Assembly: GCA_012103455.1 (NCBI GenBank)
Contig: WLWT01000001.1
Coordinates: 3,293,288-3,357,287 of the forward strand
Length of the DNA: 64,000 nt
Source of the DNA: Gammaproteobacteria bacterium
Lineage (GTDB): Bacteria > Pseudomonadota > Gammaproteobacteria > HK1
Direction of reading: 5' to 3'
Shown here piece after piece: positions 34,572 through 43,901 of the stretch. How positions within the stretch are numbered: the stretch's first letter is position 1; each line of letters starts with the position of its first letter. The notes beneath the pieces were generated by a model. It was not told the DNA's origin. It worked only from the letters and a program-made list of their open reading frames with translations, and ran no database searches. The translations under genes and the position numbers were made by a program.

Positions 34572-35741
34572 TCACTGGTCTTCCAAAGTGTGCAATGCCC
34601 GGGATTGGTTCAGGGTCCGCCATTGGCTGTACAGGTAATCCCGATCCCCGTAGCAGTGGCGCAAATGACGATCCTGATTTTCGGCATTGATCGTCGTGCG
34701 TCCGTGTAAAACCCGGTGATTATCCAGTATGATAAGGTCTCCGGGGCATAGGTCCAGCATCAGTTGGTATTGCCGAGCAGTATAATAATCCATGAGTTTT
34801 CTGTAGGCCCTGTAGAAGGGTTCGACAATCATTTCCGGTAAGTCGAGAGGGGCAACAAATAAATTGCTAATGCGGACACCTGTAATATTGCCTTCACTGT
34901 CCAGATGAATTAAAGGGCTGCGGGCTTGCATATGAATCTGACCGCCCTGCTGCTTGCAAAAGGGGACGGCATAGTGACTGAGCAGAGCAAAGGCCTCCGG
35001 TTCTTCCCGGCGCAGGCATTCGGCAATCTGTAAGCCATCGACATAAACTGACTGCCCACTGCCATTGTCACCAGCCACAAGACAATGGAAAAAAATAATA
35101 CTGGGGAAGGTGGTGCGGTAGCTATCATCATGATGGGGTATGAGGTCACTGTTTAAGTGGGCGACGCTTTTGATGTCTTCCCCCGACTTGAGCAGGATCT
35201 CAAAAATCCTACCTGAATCGGTCTCGACAATAACGCCCAATGAAGCCGCGAAGGTTTCCAATTCTCCCCGGCGGGGCGGCACATTTTTTACCAGGCAAAA
35301 TCCATAGTCCCGTACCCGCCCCAACATCCGCAGACGCTCTGCATCTGTGGCCAGTACGGCGGCATAATTGACCTGGGGCAAATCCTTGGCAATCCGGCTA
35401 TCCCAGAGCACGGGCCGGTGGCGACGCTGTGCCCGTGCGCGCTCGGAATAACAGTACTGACGTAACCACTGAGCAGTATAAGTGCTTTTGTGCCGGTCAT
35501 TTTCCCAAACCACTTCAATTCGCCTGGCATCCTTAACCACCACTGATTCAAGCCGTAGGTCCAGCGGTACATCCGTAATGCGGAATTGTTTTCTCCCGAG
35601 CGCCGGTTCACCACAGTCAACACAGCGGCAATTGTCCCGAAGCCAGAGATAGTGAAATACACTTTGATGTTGATCGTCCCAATGAACGATCAGTTTTTTA
35701 CTATCCTGTTGGACCGAGGAGATGGTGTGTTCTATAGCCAC
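34572..35741 (-). CDS. Gamma-butyrobetaine/trimethyllysine hydroxylase-like 2OG oxygenase
   Basis: 389 aa. The N-terminal about 100 residues are the DUF971-type zinc domain with CRCVDC; the C-terminal part is the TauD/TfdA oxygenase with LIPHHDDSYR (HxD) and DNHRVLHGR (distal His and Arg). This two-domain layout is that of gamma-butyrobetaine and trimethyllysine hydroxylases, which hydroxylate quaternary-ammonium carboxylates using Fe(II) and 2-oxoglutarate. It is the last gene of a four-gene minus-strand operon and its stop lies 6 bp from the IS3 remnant. The neighbours point to a betaine substrate that may not be butyrobetaine. Confidence 0.85.
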   Translation of the reverse strand: MAIEHTISSVQQDSKKLIVHWDDQHQSVFHYLWLRDNCRCVDCGEPALGRKQFRITDVPLDLRLESVVVKDARRIEVVWENDRHKSTYTAQWLRQYCYSERARAQRRHRPVLWDSRIAKDLPQVNYAAVLATDAERLRMLGRVRDYGFCLVKNVPPRRGELETFAASLGVIVETDSGRIFEILLKSGEDIKSVAHLNSDLIPHHDDSYRTTFPSIIFFHCLVAGDNGSGQSVYVDGLQIAECLRREEPEAFALLSHYAVPFCKQQGGQIHMQARSPLIHLDSEGNITGVRISNLFVAPLDLPEMIVEPFYRAYRKLMDYYTARQYQLMLDLCPGDLIILDNHRVLHGRTTINAENQDRHLRHCYGDRDYLYSQWRTLNQSRALHTLEDQ

Positions 35742-35777
35742 GACACATTAATAGGTGCATATCAAATTAGGTGCGTA

Positions 35778-38057
35778 TTACTGTTTTGCCGTGTGAGTAA
35801 TCTGGGCAAAGCTTTTTTCGCCACCGTAGGTGGAGCGCGCCTGATCAAAAGCTTCACACAGGCGATCACTGAATTCAAGAGGGGTGGCGAACAGTGTGTT
35901 CAGTTCATTGATCAGTTGGGTGTCCTTGTAGGCCAGATCCAAGGTGAAACCCGGTCCCGCTCCACCGGCGAGCAGAGAGGGTACTAGTTTTTCCATCACC
36001 CAACTGTTGCCGGTACTCGATTGCACCATGGTCGCCAGTTGCTGGAGGTTGATCCCCGCTTCGCTGCCCACCGCCAAGACCTCGCCGATGGCCTTGGCAT
36101 TGATAAGACAAAGATAATTGATCAGCAATTTTATGAGGGGGGCATTGATATAATTGCCAACATAATAAATCTGCGAACCAACCGCCTCAAGCACTGGCTG
36201 GATTGCCTTAAATGTGTCTTGATGACCACCGACAAAAATAGAGAGTGTACCGGCTTCAGCCGCGGCGACGCCACCGGAGACCGGTGCGGTAATAGAAGCG
36301 ATACCTCGTTCCGCGGCGCCATCTGAAATACGGTTCATCACTGCTATGGAATTGGTGCCCGTGTCAATCCAGATCAGACCCTGTCGCCCATGGGCGAGAA
36401 CACCGGTATCGCCCAGCATCACCGACTCCAACTGCCTGGGGCCGGGAAGGCTGGTAATAATGACATCGGCGCCACCGGCCAGGTCCGACACGGAATCGCA
36501 GCCATGGGCTCCGGCGGCGATTAAAGGGTCTGTTTTCGAGGCATCAATGTCGTATACAGAAAGGGAAAAGCCCTGCTTCAGCAGGTTGATCCCCATATTG
36601 CCGCCAATATTACCCAGACCGATCAGGCCGATGCGCCGGTGGTTCTCGCCATTACCGACCCGTACAGAGTCTGCCCCAGTGGCGGCAGCGGCTGCGGCTG
36701 TTTGAACACCTGGAAAAACACCAGAGCCGGTATAGGCCTGGTCGGCAATAACCAGTGCATCGTCAATCACGGTAAGGCCTTCATCCAGCTGATGTTTGGT
36801 GATGCACAGGGGAGGAGCAACGAAAATCCAGTTCCAGCGCACCAGTGTGCTTATACCCCGTTGCTGCAGACAGGCGCTGATTTTACCCATTGCGCCCATT
36901 TGAGCTGAACTGGCGTTCCATGGAACCAGGGGTTCCCGGGTTTCACGATCTTTCACACATTCAATTAAGCCATACAGACCCAGGCTGCGAACGTCCCCCA
37001 CCGATGGGTGCCGGGCTTTTATGGTTTGCAGTTGTGTGGCCATATAGTCACCGAGCACCCGGCTGTTTTCCACCAACTTCTCTTCTTCATAGATAGCCAT
37101 AGTTGCCACGGCGGCTGCACAGCCTAAGGGATAACCACTGTAGGTGAGTCCAGAGCCTAGGGGGATATCACCGAAGTAATCGGCAATAGCCTGCCTTACG
37201 GTTACCGCTCCCATAGGCACATAGCCACAGGTAAGACCTTTGGCCGTTACCATAATATCCGGGACAACCTGGTAATGATCGATACCAAACATTTTTCCGG
37301 TACGGCCAAAACCCACCAGGATCTCATCGCAGATCAATAGGATGCCGTGCTTGTCGGCATAAGCCCGCAGCGCCTGCCAATAGCCATCGGGGGGAATGAT
37401 CATGCCGTTAAACCCGGTAATACTTTCCATGAGAATAGCGGCTACCGTGTGCGGGCCTTCAAACTCAATAGTCTGGATCACATGATCGATATAAACCTGG
37501 GGGTTGCCTTGTGGTGCGTAGCCGAAGGGACAGCGGTAGGCATAGGGATCGTGTACCCGCACAAAACCACTGACGCCGTTTTCACTGTACAGGCGCCTGG
37601 GGTCTCCGGTGGCGGTACCCGCCCCGAGGGAAGCGCCGTGATAGCTGCGATAGCGGGTGATAATTTTATGGCGGCCCGTGTATTGACGGGCAATTTTAAT
37701 GGCGTTTTCAACGGCCTCACCACCCCCTAGAGTGAACAGGGTTTTGGTCAGATCCCCAGGTGTAATTTCAGCCAGTTTGGCCGCTGCCTGCGCCCTGATA
37801 TCCGTCGCAATAGTGGGATTGGCAAAAGAAAGCTGATCGGTTTGCCGCTTTAATGCCGCCAACAGCTTAGGGTGGCTGTGACCGATATTCATATTCACGG
37901 ACTGGCTGGAAAAGTCCAGATAGCGTTTGCCGTTCGTGTCCCAGAAATAGACCCCTTCGGCGCGGTCTATCACGATAGGATTGGTCACGCTGTTCTGAGC
38001 CACCCATGGGTAAAGCACATGGTCGTGGTGGGTTTGCAGAATGTGTTCAGGAGTCAC
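35778..38057 (-). CDS. Fusion: class III aminotransferase plus 3-hydroxyacid dehydrogenase
   Basis: 759 aa. Residues 1-435 are a class III PLP aminotransferase (YPWVAQNSVTNPIVIDRAEG, LLICDEILVGFGRTGKMF, PLP-lysine region DIMVTAKGLTCGYVP), similar to taurine- or beta-alanine:pyruvate types. An Ala-rich linker (about 445-460) leads to a beta-hydroxyacid dehydrogenase (IGLIGLGNIGGNMGINLLK, TAPVSGGVAAAEAGTLSIFVGG, with the catalytic-Lys helix INAPLIKLLINYL). One chain could interconvert an amino acid, its semialdehyde and a hydroxyacid. The fusion is unusual. It follows an N-methyltransferase and precedes the butyrobetaine-hydroxylase-like gene (36 bp). Confidence 0.85.
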   Translation of the reverse strand: MTPEHILQTHHDHVLYPWVAQNSVTNPIVIDRAEGVYFWDTNGKRYLDFSSQSVNMNIGHSHPKLLAALKRQTDQLSFANPTIATDIRAQAAAKLAEITPGDLTKTLFTLGGGEAVENAIKIARQYTGRHKIITRYRSYHGASLGAGTATGDPRRLYSENGVSGFVRVHDPYAYRCPFGYAPQGNPQVYIDHVIQTIEFEGPHTVAAILMESITGFNGMIIPPDGYWQALRAYADKHGILLICDEILVGFGRTGKMFGIDHYQVVPDIMVTAKGLTCGYVPMGAVTVRQAIADYFGDIPLGSGLTYSGYPLGCAAAVATMAIYEEEKLVENSRVLGDYMATQLQTIKARHPSVGDVRSLGLYGLIECVKDRETREPLVPWNASSAQMGAMGKISACLQQRGISTLVRWNWIFVAPPLCITKHQLDEGLTVIDDALVIADQAYTGSGVFPGVQTAAAAAATGADSVRVGNGENHRRIGLIGLGNIGGNMGINLLKQGFSLSVYDIDASKTDPLIAAGAHGCDSVSDLAGGADVIITSLPGPRQLESVMLGDTGVLAHGRQGLIWIDTGTNSIAVMNRISDGAAERGIASITAPVSGGVAAAEAGTLSIFVGGHQDTFKAIQPVLEAVGSQIYYVGNYINAPLIKLLINYLCLINAKAIGEVLAVGSEAGINLQQLATMVQSSTGNSWVMEKLVPSLLAGGAGPGFTLDLAYKDTQLINELNTLFATPLEFSDRLCEAFDQARSTYGGEKSFAQITHTAKQ

Positions 38058-38109
38058 TGGTATTTCCTTCGGGGTTGCGATGAATTTGCAAGGTTCTCAG
38101 GCCATCACC

Positions 38110-38976
38110 TCAAGGGCGGCGGAAATGCAACAAACCCCATTCAAACAGGCCGTTTTCAGCGGCCTCCACCCAATGGGCAAATCCGGTTTGCGTCAGCTCT
38201 AAAAAATCAGTGGAACAAATCCGGCTAAGTTCGGCGTAATGCTCAATCACCGCATCCCGCCAGTTGCTATAGTGTATTAACAGGTGTTTGGACAGTTCAA
38301 CTGTGTTGAGGCATTCAAACCCCAGACCCGCTGCGATTTCCCGATAGTATTGGAAGGAGCCGATGCGCTGGTGATGGATATTGACCCGGCTGAGCGCCGT
38401 TGCCAGCGCGCCATCGGGACAATTGTCCGCCTGCAAAATATCCATAAGGAGAAATTGCCCACCCGGTTTTAACACACGATAGGTTTCCGCCAGAACCTTA
38501 TCGAGTTCATCGGTATGAAAGAGTGCGTCCTGGGTCCACGCCAGATCGAAGCTGGCATCCGGAAGCGGCATTTGCTTAAAATTGCCGGGCACAATCGTAA
38601 TCAGATGGTCGAGGCCTTGTTCCCGATTCAGTGCTTCATTCTTCGCATTTTGCTCTTCGCTGATATTCAGGCAGATGACATGGCAACCATAGGTCCGGGC
38701 CAGATAACGGGCGGCAGGCCCGTAGCCTGCGCCAATATCCAGGACATGGAAATCGGCATTCAACCCCACGGCATTGCCCGCCATCCACTCGGTGGTTTTT
38801 TGCATCGCCTGGGCAATGGTGCGAGTGGGCGGCTCGTCGTATAAACCGAGATTAAGGGTGTCGCTGCCGATAACAAATTCATATAGATTTTCTGCATCCT
38901 GGCTGTTGTAGTGTCTGCGCGCACGTTCTGTGGCGGCGTCATTATTGGCAGGCAAACCGGCTGATGTGGAATTCAT
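38110..38976 (-). CDS. SAM methyltransferase, sarcosine/dimethylglycine type
   Basis: 288 aa. HVLDIGAGYGPAARYLARTYG is the SAM-binding loop, followed by CLNISEEQNAKNEALNREQG and FDLAWTQDALFHTDELDKVL, the pattern of glycine-betaine-forming N-methyltransferases (SDMT) and phosphoethanolamine N-methyltransferases. It would give N-methylated amino acids. The next gene begins 52 bp downstream; the SHMT-like gene is 95 bp upstream. The acceptor is not identifiable from sequence. Confidence 0.8.
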   Translation of the reverse strand: MNSTSAGLPANNDAATERARRHYNSQDAENLYEFVIGSDTLNLGLYDEPPTRTIAQAMQKTTEWMAGNAVGLNADFHVLDIGAGYGPAARYLARTYGCHVICLNISEEQNAKNEALNREQGLDHLITIVPGNFKQMPLPDASFDLAWTQDALFHTDELDKVLAETYRVLKPGGQFLLMDILQADNCPDGALATALSRVNIHHQRIGSFQYYREIAAGLGFECLNTVELSKHLLIHYSNWRDAVIEHYAELSRICSTDFLELTQTGFAHWVEAAENGLFEWGLLHFRRP

Positions 38977-39071
38977 GGTAATACTCCTCTGTTCTTATCT
39001 TGGGGTATATTGATCAGGGCGCCCGCGAAATTCAGGGGCCTTGCTTGTGAAAACTTTACCGCTACAAGCGT

Positions 39072-40391
39072 TCACCACGGTACGGCAACAGTAAAACTGT
39101 TGTTCTTGGTATGTTGGTGACATAGACGGGTCACTTCCTGGCGGGCCTGGTTAAGGATTTGGGCGCCCGGCTTGCCCTTGAGTACCTTGTCTATGATAGT
39201 GGCAATAGTATGCATTTCCTCCGGGCCGAATCCCCGACTGGTTATCGCCGAGGTGCCGATACGAATACCGCTGGCGATCCAGGGTTTCCGGACGTCATAG
39301 GGAATCAGGTTTCTATTGACGGTGATGCCAATGTTTTCCAGCCGGCTTTCGGCTTCCCGCCCGGTAATATCCCGGGAACGCAGGTCTACCAGCATCAAAT
39401 GGGTGTCCGTGCCGCCAGAGACAATGCGGAAGCCGCAGGCTTCAAGATCTGCGGCCAATACTCTGGCGTTGTTGAGAACAACCCGTTGATATTCTGCAAA
39501 CTCAGGCTGTGACGCCTCCTGTAGAGCCACCGCCTTGGCCGCAATGATATGCATATGTGCCGCACCCTGCATACCCGGGAAAAGCGCACTGTCAATTTTC
39601 CGAGACAATTGGTCGGCCGCCTGTTCACCCAGTAAAATAATGCCACCGCGGGGACCACGCAGAGTTTTCTGGGTACTGCTGGTGACAACGTGAGCATGGG
39701 GCACCGGAGAGGGATAAAGCCCCGCTGCCACCAAGCCCGCAACATGGGCCATATCCGCCAGGAGATATGCCCCCACTTCGTCAGCGATTTTCCGAAAGCG
39801 TCTAAAATCAATGATCCGGGGATAGGCACTGGCTCCGGCGATAATCAATTTTGGCCGGATTTCCTTGGCCTGACGAAGAATCCGATCGTAATCAATCTGC
39901 TCATTTTCACGGCTCACCTGGTATGAATGAACTTCGTAATGATGGGCGGTCATAGTGAATTTTGCGCCGTGGGTCAAATGCCCGCCGTGCATCAGATCCA
40001 TGCTCAGCAGTCGCTCACCTGCCTCCATGGTCGTCAGATAAACGGCCTGATTGGCCTGTGAGCAGGAGTAGGGTTGAACATTGGCGTGGGCGGCCCCGAA
40101 CAGTCGTTTGGCCCGCTCCATCGCCAGGCTCTCCAAACGGTCGATCTCCTGGCACCCACTGAAGTAGCGTTCGCCGATATAGCCTTCGACCACGTTATCG
40201 GTGAGCGCTGAACCCATGGCTTCGAGTACACCAGGGCTGACGGCATTAGCGGATGCAATTAACTCGATGGTTGCATTTTGACGTTTATTTTCCTGATTGA
40301 AGATACTAAAAATTTCTGGATCTTTTCGCTGTAGGAAAGAATAGTGTTGTACATCTTCACCTGTAATTAGTCGGGCTTCAGAATATTTCAT
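39072..40391 (-). CDS. Divergent serine hydroxymethyltransferase-like enzyme
   Basis: 439 aa of the SHMT fold. The PLP lysine is in VVTSSTQKTLRGPRGG; in housekeeping GlyA this reads TTTTHKTLRGPRGG, so the His before Lys is Gln. The folate and substrate loop is also altered (EGYIGERYFSGCQ instead of EGYPGKRYYGGCE). These changes suggest a specialised aldolase or hydroxymethyltransferase, for example a beta-hydroxy-amino-acid aldolase of the kind used in carnitine synthesis, rather than the one-carbon enzyme. It leads the operon with the N-methyltransferase, the aminotransferase-dehydrogenase fusion and the oxygenase. Confidence 0.8.
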   Translation of the reverse strand: MKYSEARLITGEDVQHYSFLQRKDPEIFSIFNQENKRQNATIELIASANAVSPGVLEAMGSALTDNVVEGYIGERYFSGCQEIDRLESLAMERAKRLFGAAHANVQPYSCSQANQAVYLTTMEAGERLLSMDLMHGGHLTHGAKFTMTAHHYEVHSYQVSRENEQIDYDRILRQAKEIRPKLIIAGASAYPRIIDFRRFRKIADEVGAYLLADMAHVAGLVAAGLYPSPVPHAHVVTSSTQKTLRGPRGGIILLGEQAADQLSRKIDSALFPGMQGAAHMHIIAAKAVALQEASQPEFAEYQRVVLNNARVLAADLEACGFRIVSGGTDTHLMLVDLRSRDITGREAESRLENIGITVNRNLIPYDVRKPWIASGIRIGTSAITSRGFGPEEMHTIATIIDKVLKGKPGAQILNQARQEVTRLCHQHTKNNSFTVAVPW

Positions 40392-40436
40392 AATCTACCT
40401 TATATAAAACGGCAATGTGTTTTTTCTCTTTGTTTT

Positions 40437-40950
40437 TTATTGCATTCCATGTCGCATCCCGGCTTCAGCCACCTGTTGCAGAGTGGGCAAAAACCGCTGC
40501 AGTTCAACAAAAGTAAAGTGTGCCTTCGCGCAATAGTGCTGGTGTTGTGCCGGTAAAATCAACCAGCGTGGACGGGGCATCCCGTTGACTTGCACCCCCA
40601 TCCAATACCAGTGACACCCCTGGACCCAATTGCTCTGCCACGCCCTGGGCCATTTTATGGGTCTCCATCCCGGAAATATTGACACTAGTGACGGCCAGGG
40701 GATAGCCCACCTGCCTGACGAGTTCCAGGCAGAATCGATGATCGGGGATGCGCACTGCCACTGTTTTTTTGCCCGCCGTCACCCAGGCAGGTACCGCATC
40801 CCCCTTTTGCATAAAAATCCCTGACATGGCGCCGGGCCAGATACAGTGTAAGGGTTTTGACCATGCTTTCAGTAATCCCCTGTGCAAGATTTTGAAGTTC
40901 TTCAATGGCAGTGATGTAGATTATGATAGGCTGCGGGACTTGATATCGTA
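40437..40950 (-). pseudogene. Sua5/YciO/YrdC (TsaC-like) gene, two frameshifts
   Basis: Pieces in different frames read RPIIIYITAIEELQNLAQGI, then WPGAMSGIFMQKGDAVPAWV, VAVRIPDHRFCLELVRQVG and PLAVTSVNISG, and finally TFVELQRFLPTLQQVAEAG. This is the order of a threonylcarbamoyl-AMP synthase-type protein. Two frame changes (about 40850 and 40510) make it non-functional. It is upstream of the SHMT-like gene on the same strand and may have been part of that operon. Confidence 0.65.
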
Positions 40951-42066
40951 AATTTTTTAGGGGATAGGAAATTTAAGCGGCCTTTGGGGCAGCATGGCTG
41001 AGTATCGAGGTAAGGTTCATAAGGCGAAGCCCCGGGACCACCCGTCGGCGCAGCGAGGGGCTTAGACCAGGCCCTACGTCAGGCGCGTCGCTCGCCGACA
41101 GCCGTTGCGATTGAATCTGAGGGCGTGTGTGTCGTGACGTGCGTTAACCGCGGGCCATGGGCTCGAATGGCACAAGCTATTGGTGGGCTCAGCGCGGCAT
41201 TGATGCCATGGTGCCATCAGGGGGTTCGGTGCCGTGGCGGTTAAGGTGTTGCAGGCTCCGGGCCCTCACCCCTGGCTCGGTGACAACCGCACTGACACGC
41301 CCCTCACCCTCGCAGCGTGGGCCGCGGCGGCTATCGATAGCGAATACGCATTTCAATGGAGCCCGCCCGTTCAGTGGCGCGCTGGGCGGCCCATCCTCTT
41401 CGGTAGAATTGGCGTTGGGCTTGGGGCGGGGCGCGACGATGAGGCGGCGCGGGGGTGCATGGGGCGCCAAGAGGCCGGGGTCCCTCACCGGATGCGCCCT
41501 AGGACGTGGCCCCTAGGACGTGGCACCAGGGCGGCCAGAGACGCGATAAAGTTCTCGGGCTCGAACAGTCCGTGGGGGGTGCCATCGCTGAAGGAGCGCT
41601 TCCACTCACCCCCCCCCCCCCCCCCCCCCCCAGGCCCTTGCCCTGGACGCTTAAGCGCTGCTCGGCGAGGGGGCCGCGGGCCAGGTATAGGCCCACCCGT
41701 TCGAGCGTGGCGCGCTCGTTTGGCTCGCCGGCCACCGCGCAGTTGAGCGAGCAGCCCTCGCCAGCGGCAGTGAAGGGCTTGGGGAGTGCGGCCCTAGATT
41801 GGCCGGCCAGCCAAGGGTAAGGTAGGCGCATCGTGGCCCGCCCGGCCTGGCGAGCGGCGGCGATGACCTACCCGATGGCGGCGCGGGTCAATGGCTCGTA
41901 GGGCGAGTTGAGGTCGAAGTCGAGGGAGGACTGCTCCTCTTCGCCGACCCGCCCACCCGCACGCACCGGCGTACGGGTGAGGCGCGTGATGCGCGTTCTC
42001 AGCAGCGCCTCGAGTTCGCCCGGTCGTGGCGCTGGGGCGCGGTGAAAGCGCGCTTGCAAGGGCAAG
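40951..42066. other. GC-rich degraded stretch without a recognisable gene
   Basis: About 1.1 kb with strong GC bias and several overlapping long frames on both strands, none of which resembles a protein I know. The frames are long mainly because stop codons are rare in this composition. A 23-C homopolymer sits at 41609-41631. It may be eroded DNA from a GC-rich donor, since the adjacent fragment at 42067 is a DUF35 relic. Confidence 0.5.
41609..41631 (+). repeat. Poly-C tract of 23 bases
   Basis: A homopolymer of 23 C (G on the other strand). Two shorter runs occur at 5981-5991 (11 C) and 53512-53520 (9 C). Such tracts slip easily in replication and in sequencing, so the length may be uncertain. 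Confidence 0.9.
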
Positions 42067-42292
42067 GTGCTGTCGTGGACAACGTCTCGCCGCAGCTATT
42101 TCCAGGAATACCCGGCGCCTTACACTGCTATCGTCCTCGAACTGGACGAAGGGCCGCTCTTCGTCTCCTATCCGATCGACATCGACGTTGGCCAACCTGC
42201 GCGAGGGTATGACGCTGTCAGTGCGCTGGACAGACGGCGAGGACCAGCACGGCGCCTACAACCCACCCGTGTTTGGCCCGTCGTCCGCGTAA
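42067..42292 (+). pseudogene. DUF35 OB-fold protein, C-terminal relic
   Basis: Frame 1 gives YFQEYPAPYTAIVLELDEGP and LFVSYPIDID; after a frameshift near 42195 frame 3 continues LREGMTLSVRWTDGEDQ and VFGPSS before a stop. This is the OB-fold end of DUF35/ChsH2-type proteins that bind acyl-CoA and accompany thiolases. The N-terminal zinc ribbon is not present. Confidence 0.65.
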
Positions 42293-42728
42293 GCGGGTAG
42301 AGGGGCAATCGAGACATTCCGGTGGCGAACGGTGCACGAAGCGTAGCGCCGTTTGTGCGAGGCTTTGTTTCGGCACTCGGTGGTGCGGTAAGCCGGTTCA
42401 AACCGGAATCAGGAGCGTGTCAAACGCCTGGGGCTCGAAACTGGTGCAGGCGCGAAGGACGCGAGGATACGGTTTGAGGCGTTGGTAAGAGAAGCATGGC
42501 GCAGCGTTTGGGATGAGAAGGATCGAGGTCTCGGATTCATTGAGGTCGCCATCCTCACTCCATTGGAAAGGGCGCTCCCACTGCTGACGACGGGGGTTAA
42601 AGAGCGCACCCGCCGGCCGGTGACCGGGTCGCGGCCATGCGTTCTGTCACTCTTGGAACGGTTACACAGTCCACAGGCTAGCTAAAGGTTTTCCTCATTG
42701 AATCATGAAGAGGTCAGACTCCATTGAT

Positions 42729-43417
42729 TTACAGCTTCCGCTCTCGGTAGGCCAGCGACCGGTGATCCCCACCTCTAGCCATCGGCGCTGATCGCCGTTT
42801 CAGAGACGTTGTGATCGCTTCCACAAAGCCCTCATCGCCCAACACCCACGCCTTGTTCATCGACTCCCGGATCGCAGTCGGCATCGACGCTTCAAGCGTC
42901 TCTTGGAACAAGGCGCGATACGCCATATGATGCGCTCTCTCCCCGTTGCCGAGCGCCTCATATAACGCATGGGACGTGTGACCAATGCATCCGCGCGTTC
43001 AAGGGCATTGGCATGATAACTCGACCACCGATAAGCCCCCGGCTCTGGGACCATGCCGGCCCGTACGGGATTCAGCTCGATGTAGCGGTAACAGAGCAAC
43101 AGATACCGCTCGCTATCGATAAGGGTGGCCCGGTAGCGGCCTTCCCAAAGCGTGCCGGTGTGCTGATGCCTATCATTAAAATAGCGTACATAGGAGCGCC
43201 CGAGGCTCTGCATGACGTTGCCGATGCTCCCTTCGTGATGTGGCGTCATCAGCAAATGCACATGGTTGGTCATGAGCACATAGGCGTGTACCTCACAATG
43301 ATGGCGCTCGCAGGCGTCTACCAACTTGGAGAGGTAGACCCGATAATCCTCATCAGTTGCGAAAATGGATTGGCGGTTGTTACCCCGTTGAATAACGTGT
43401 TGAGGATGAGCGGGCAA
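42729..43417 (-). pseudogene. REP-associated tyrosine transposase (RAYT), frameshifted
   Basis: The N-terminal 150 residues are typical: VIQRGNNRQSIFATDEDY, MTNHVHLLMTP (HUH motif), SLGRSYVRYFNDRHQHTGTL with the catalytic Tyr, then YIELNPVRAGMV. Near 42960 the frame shifts and the C-terminus continues as YRALFQETLEASM then GDHRSLAYRERKL to 42729. Only a TTG start fits (43417), since a stop lies just upstream. GGTCAGACTCCATTGATTTA at its 3' end (42714-42733) resembles the short imperfect repeats such transposases act on. Inactive as written. Confidence 0.75.
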
Positions 43418-43506
43418 GACGAAGCGAGAGAGACGCGCCGATTATCGTGTGTGACGATGAGGAGGCGTGGTATTGGGGAGGATCATCAAGAGGATGCCGC
43501 GACGGG

Positions 43507-43901
43507 TTATTTTGAGGTTGGCAGGAGTACGAGTTTGGCGTTCAACAACTCAGCCGGAGTGGGGGCGCGACGGGGGTGAGGGGGGCCGCGGTCGAGCGTG
43601 AAGGTGAGACGGATCGGTAACTCGCGGGTGAGGGCGTGGGGGAGGGAAATGAGATAGCTGCCCCCGGCGGTCCGCGCCTGGGCGCTATAGGGAGAAACCG
43701 AGCCGAGCAAGGCGCCGTCGGCGCTGTTGACGCGGATCGAAGCGCCGCGATCCAGAGCGCCAACTGTCACCTGCAGCCAGATCGACTCGTTCGCGTGGCC
43801 TGAGCGCTCGGGCCGGAGTTCCAGGGTCACCCGGTCGGCCGCCATCGCCCGAGCCGATGGCGGCCCCATGGCCAGACCGGTCAGGACCAACCCGGCCAGA
43901 G
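43507..43901 (-). pseudogene. Exported protein fragment, cut by IS4 copy B
   Basis: The frame begins within a hydrophobic signal-like stretch (AGLVLTGLAMGPPSARAMA) that runs directly into the IS junction at 43902. It continues as a beta-rich region (VTLELRPERSGHANESIWLQ) and ends LLNAKLVLLPTSK. The native start is lost. I do not recognise the family; a cell-surface or lipoprotein role is only suggested by the signal-like start. Confidence 0.4.

Noticed and set aside
41160..41830. Long overlapping frames on both strands as new genes
   Set aside because: Stops are rare because of GC content; no domain, start site or codon pattern supports any of them, and a poly-C run crosses them.
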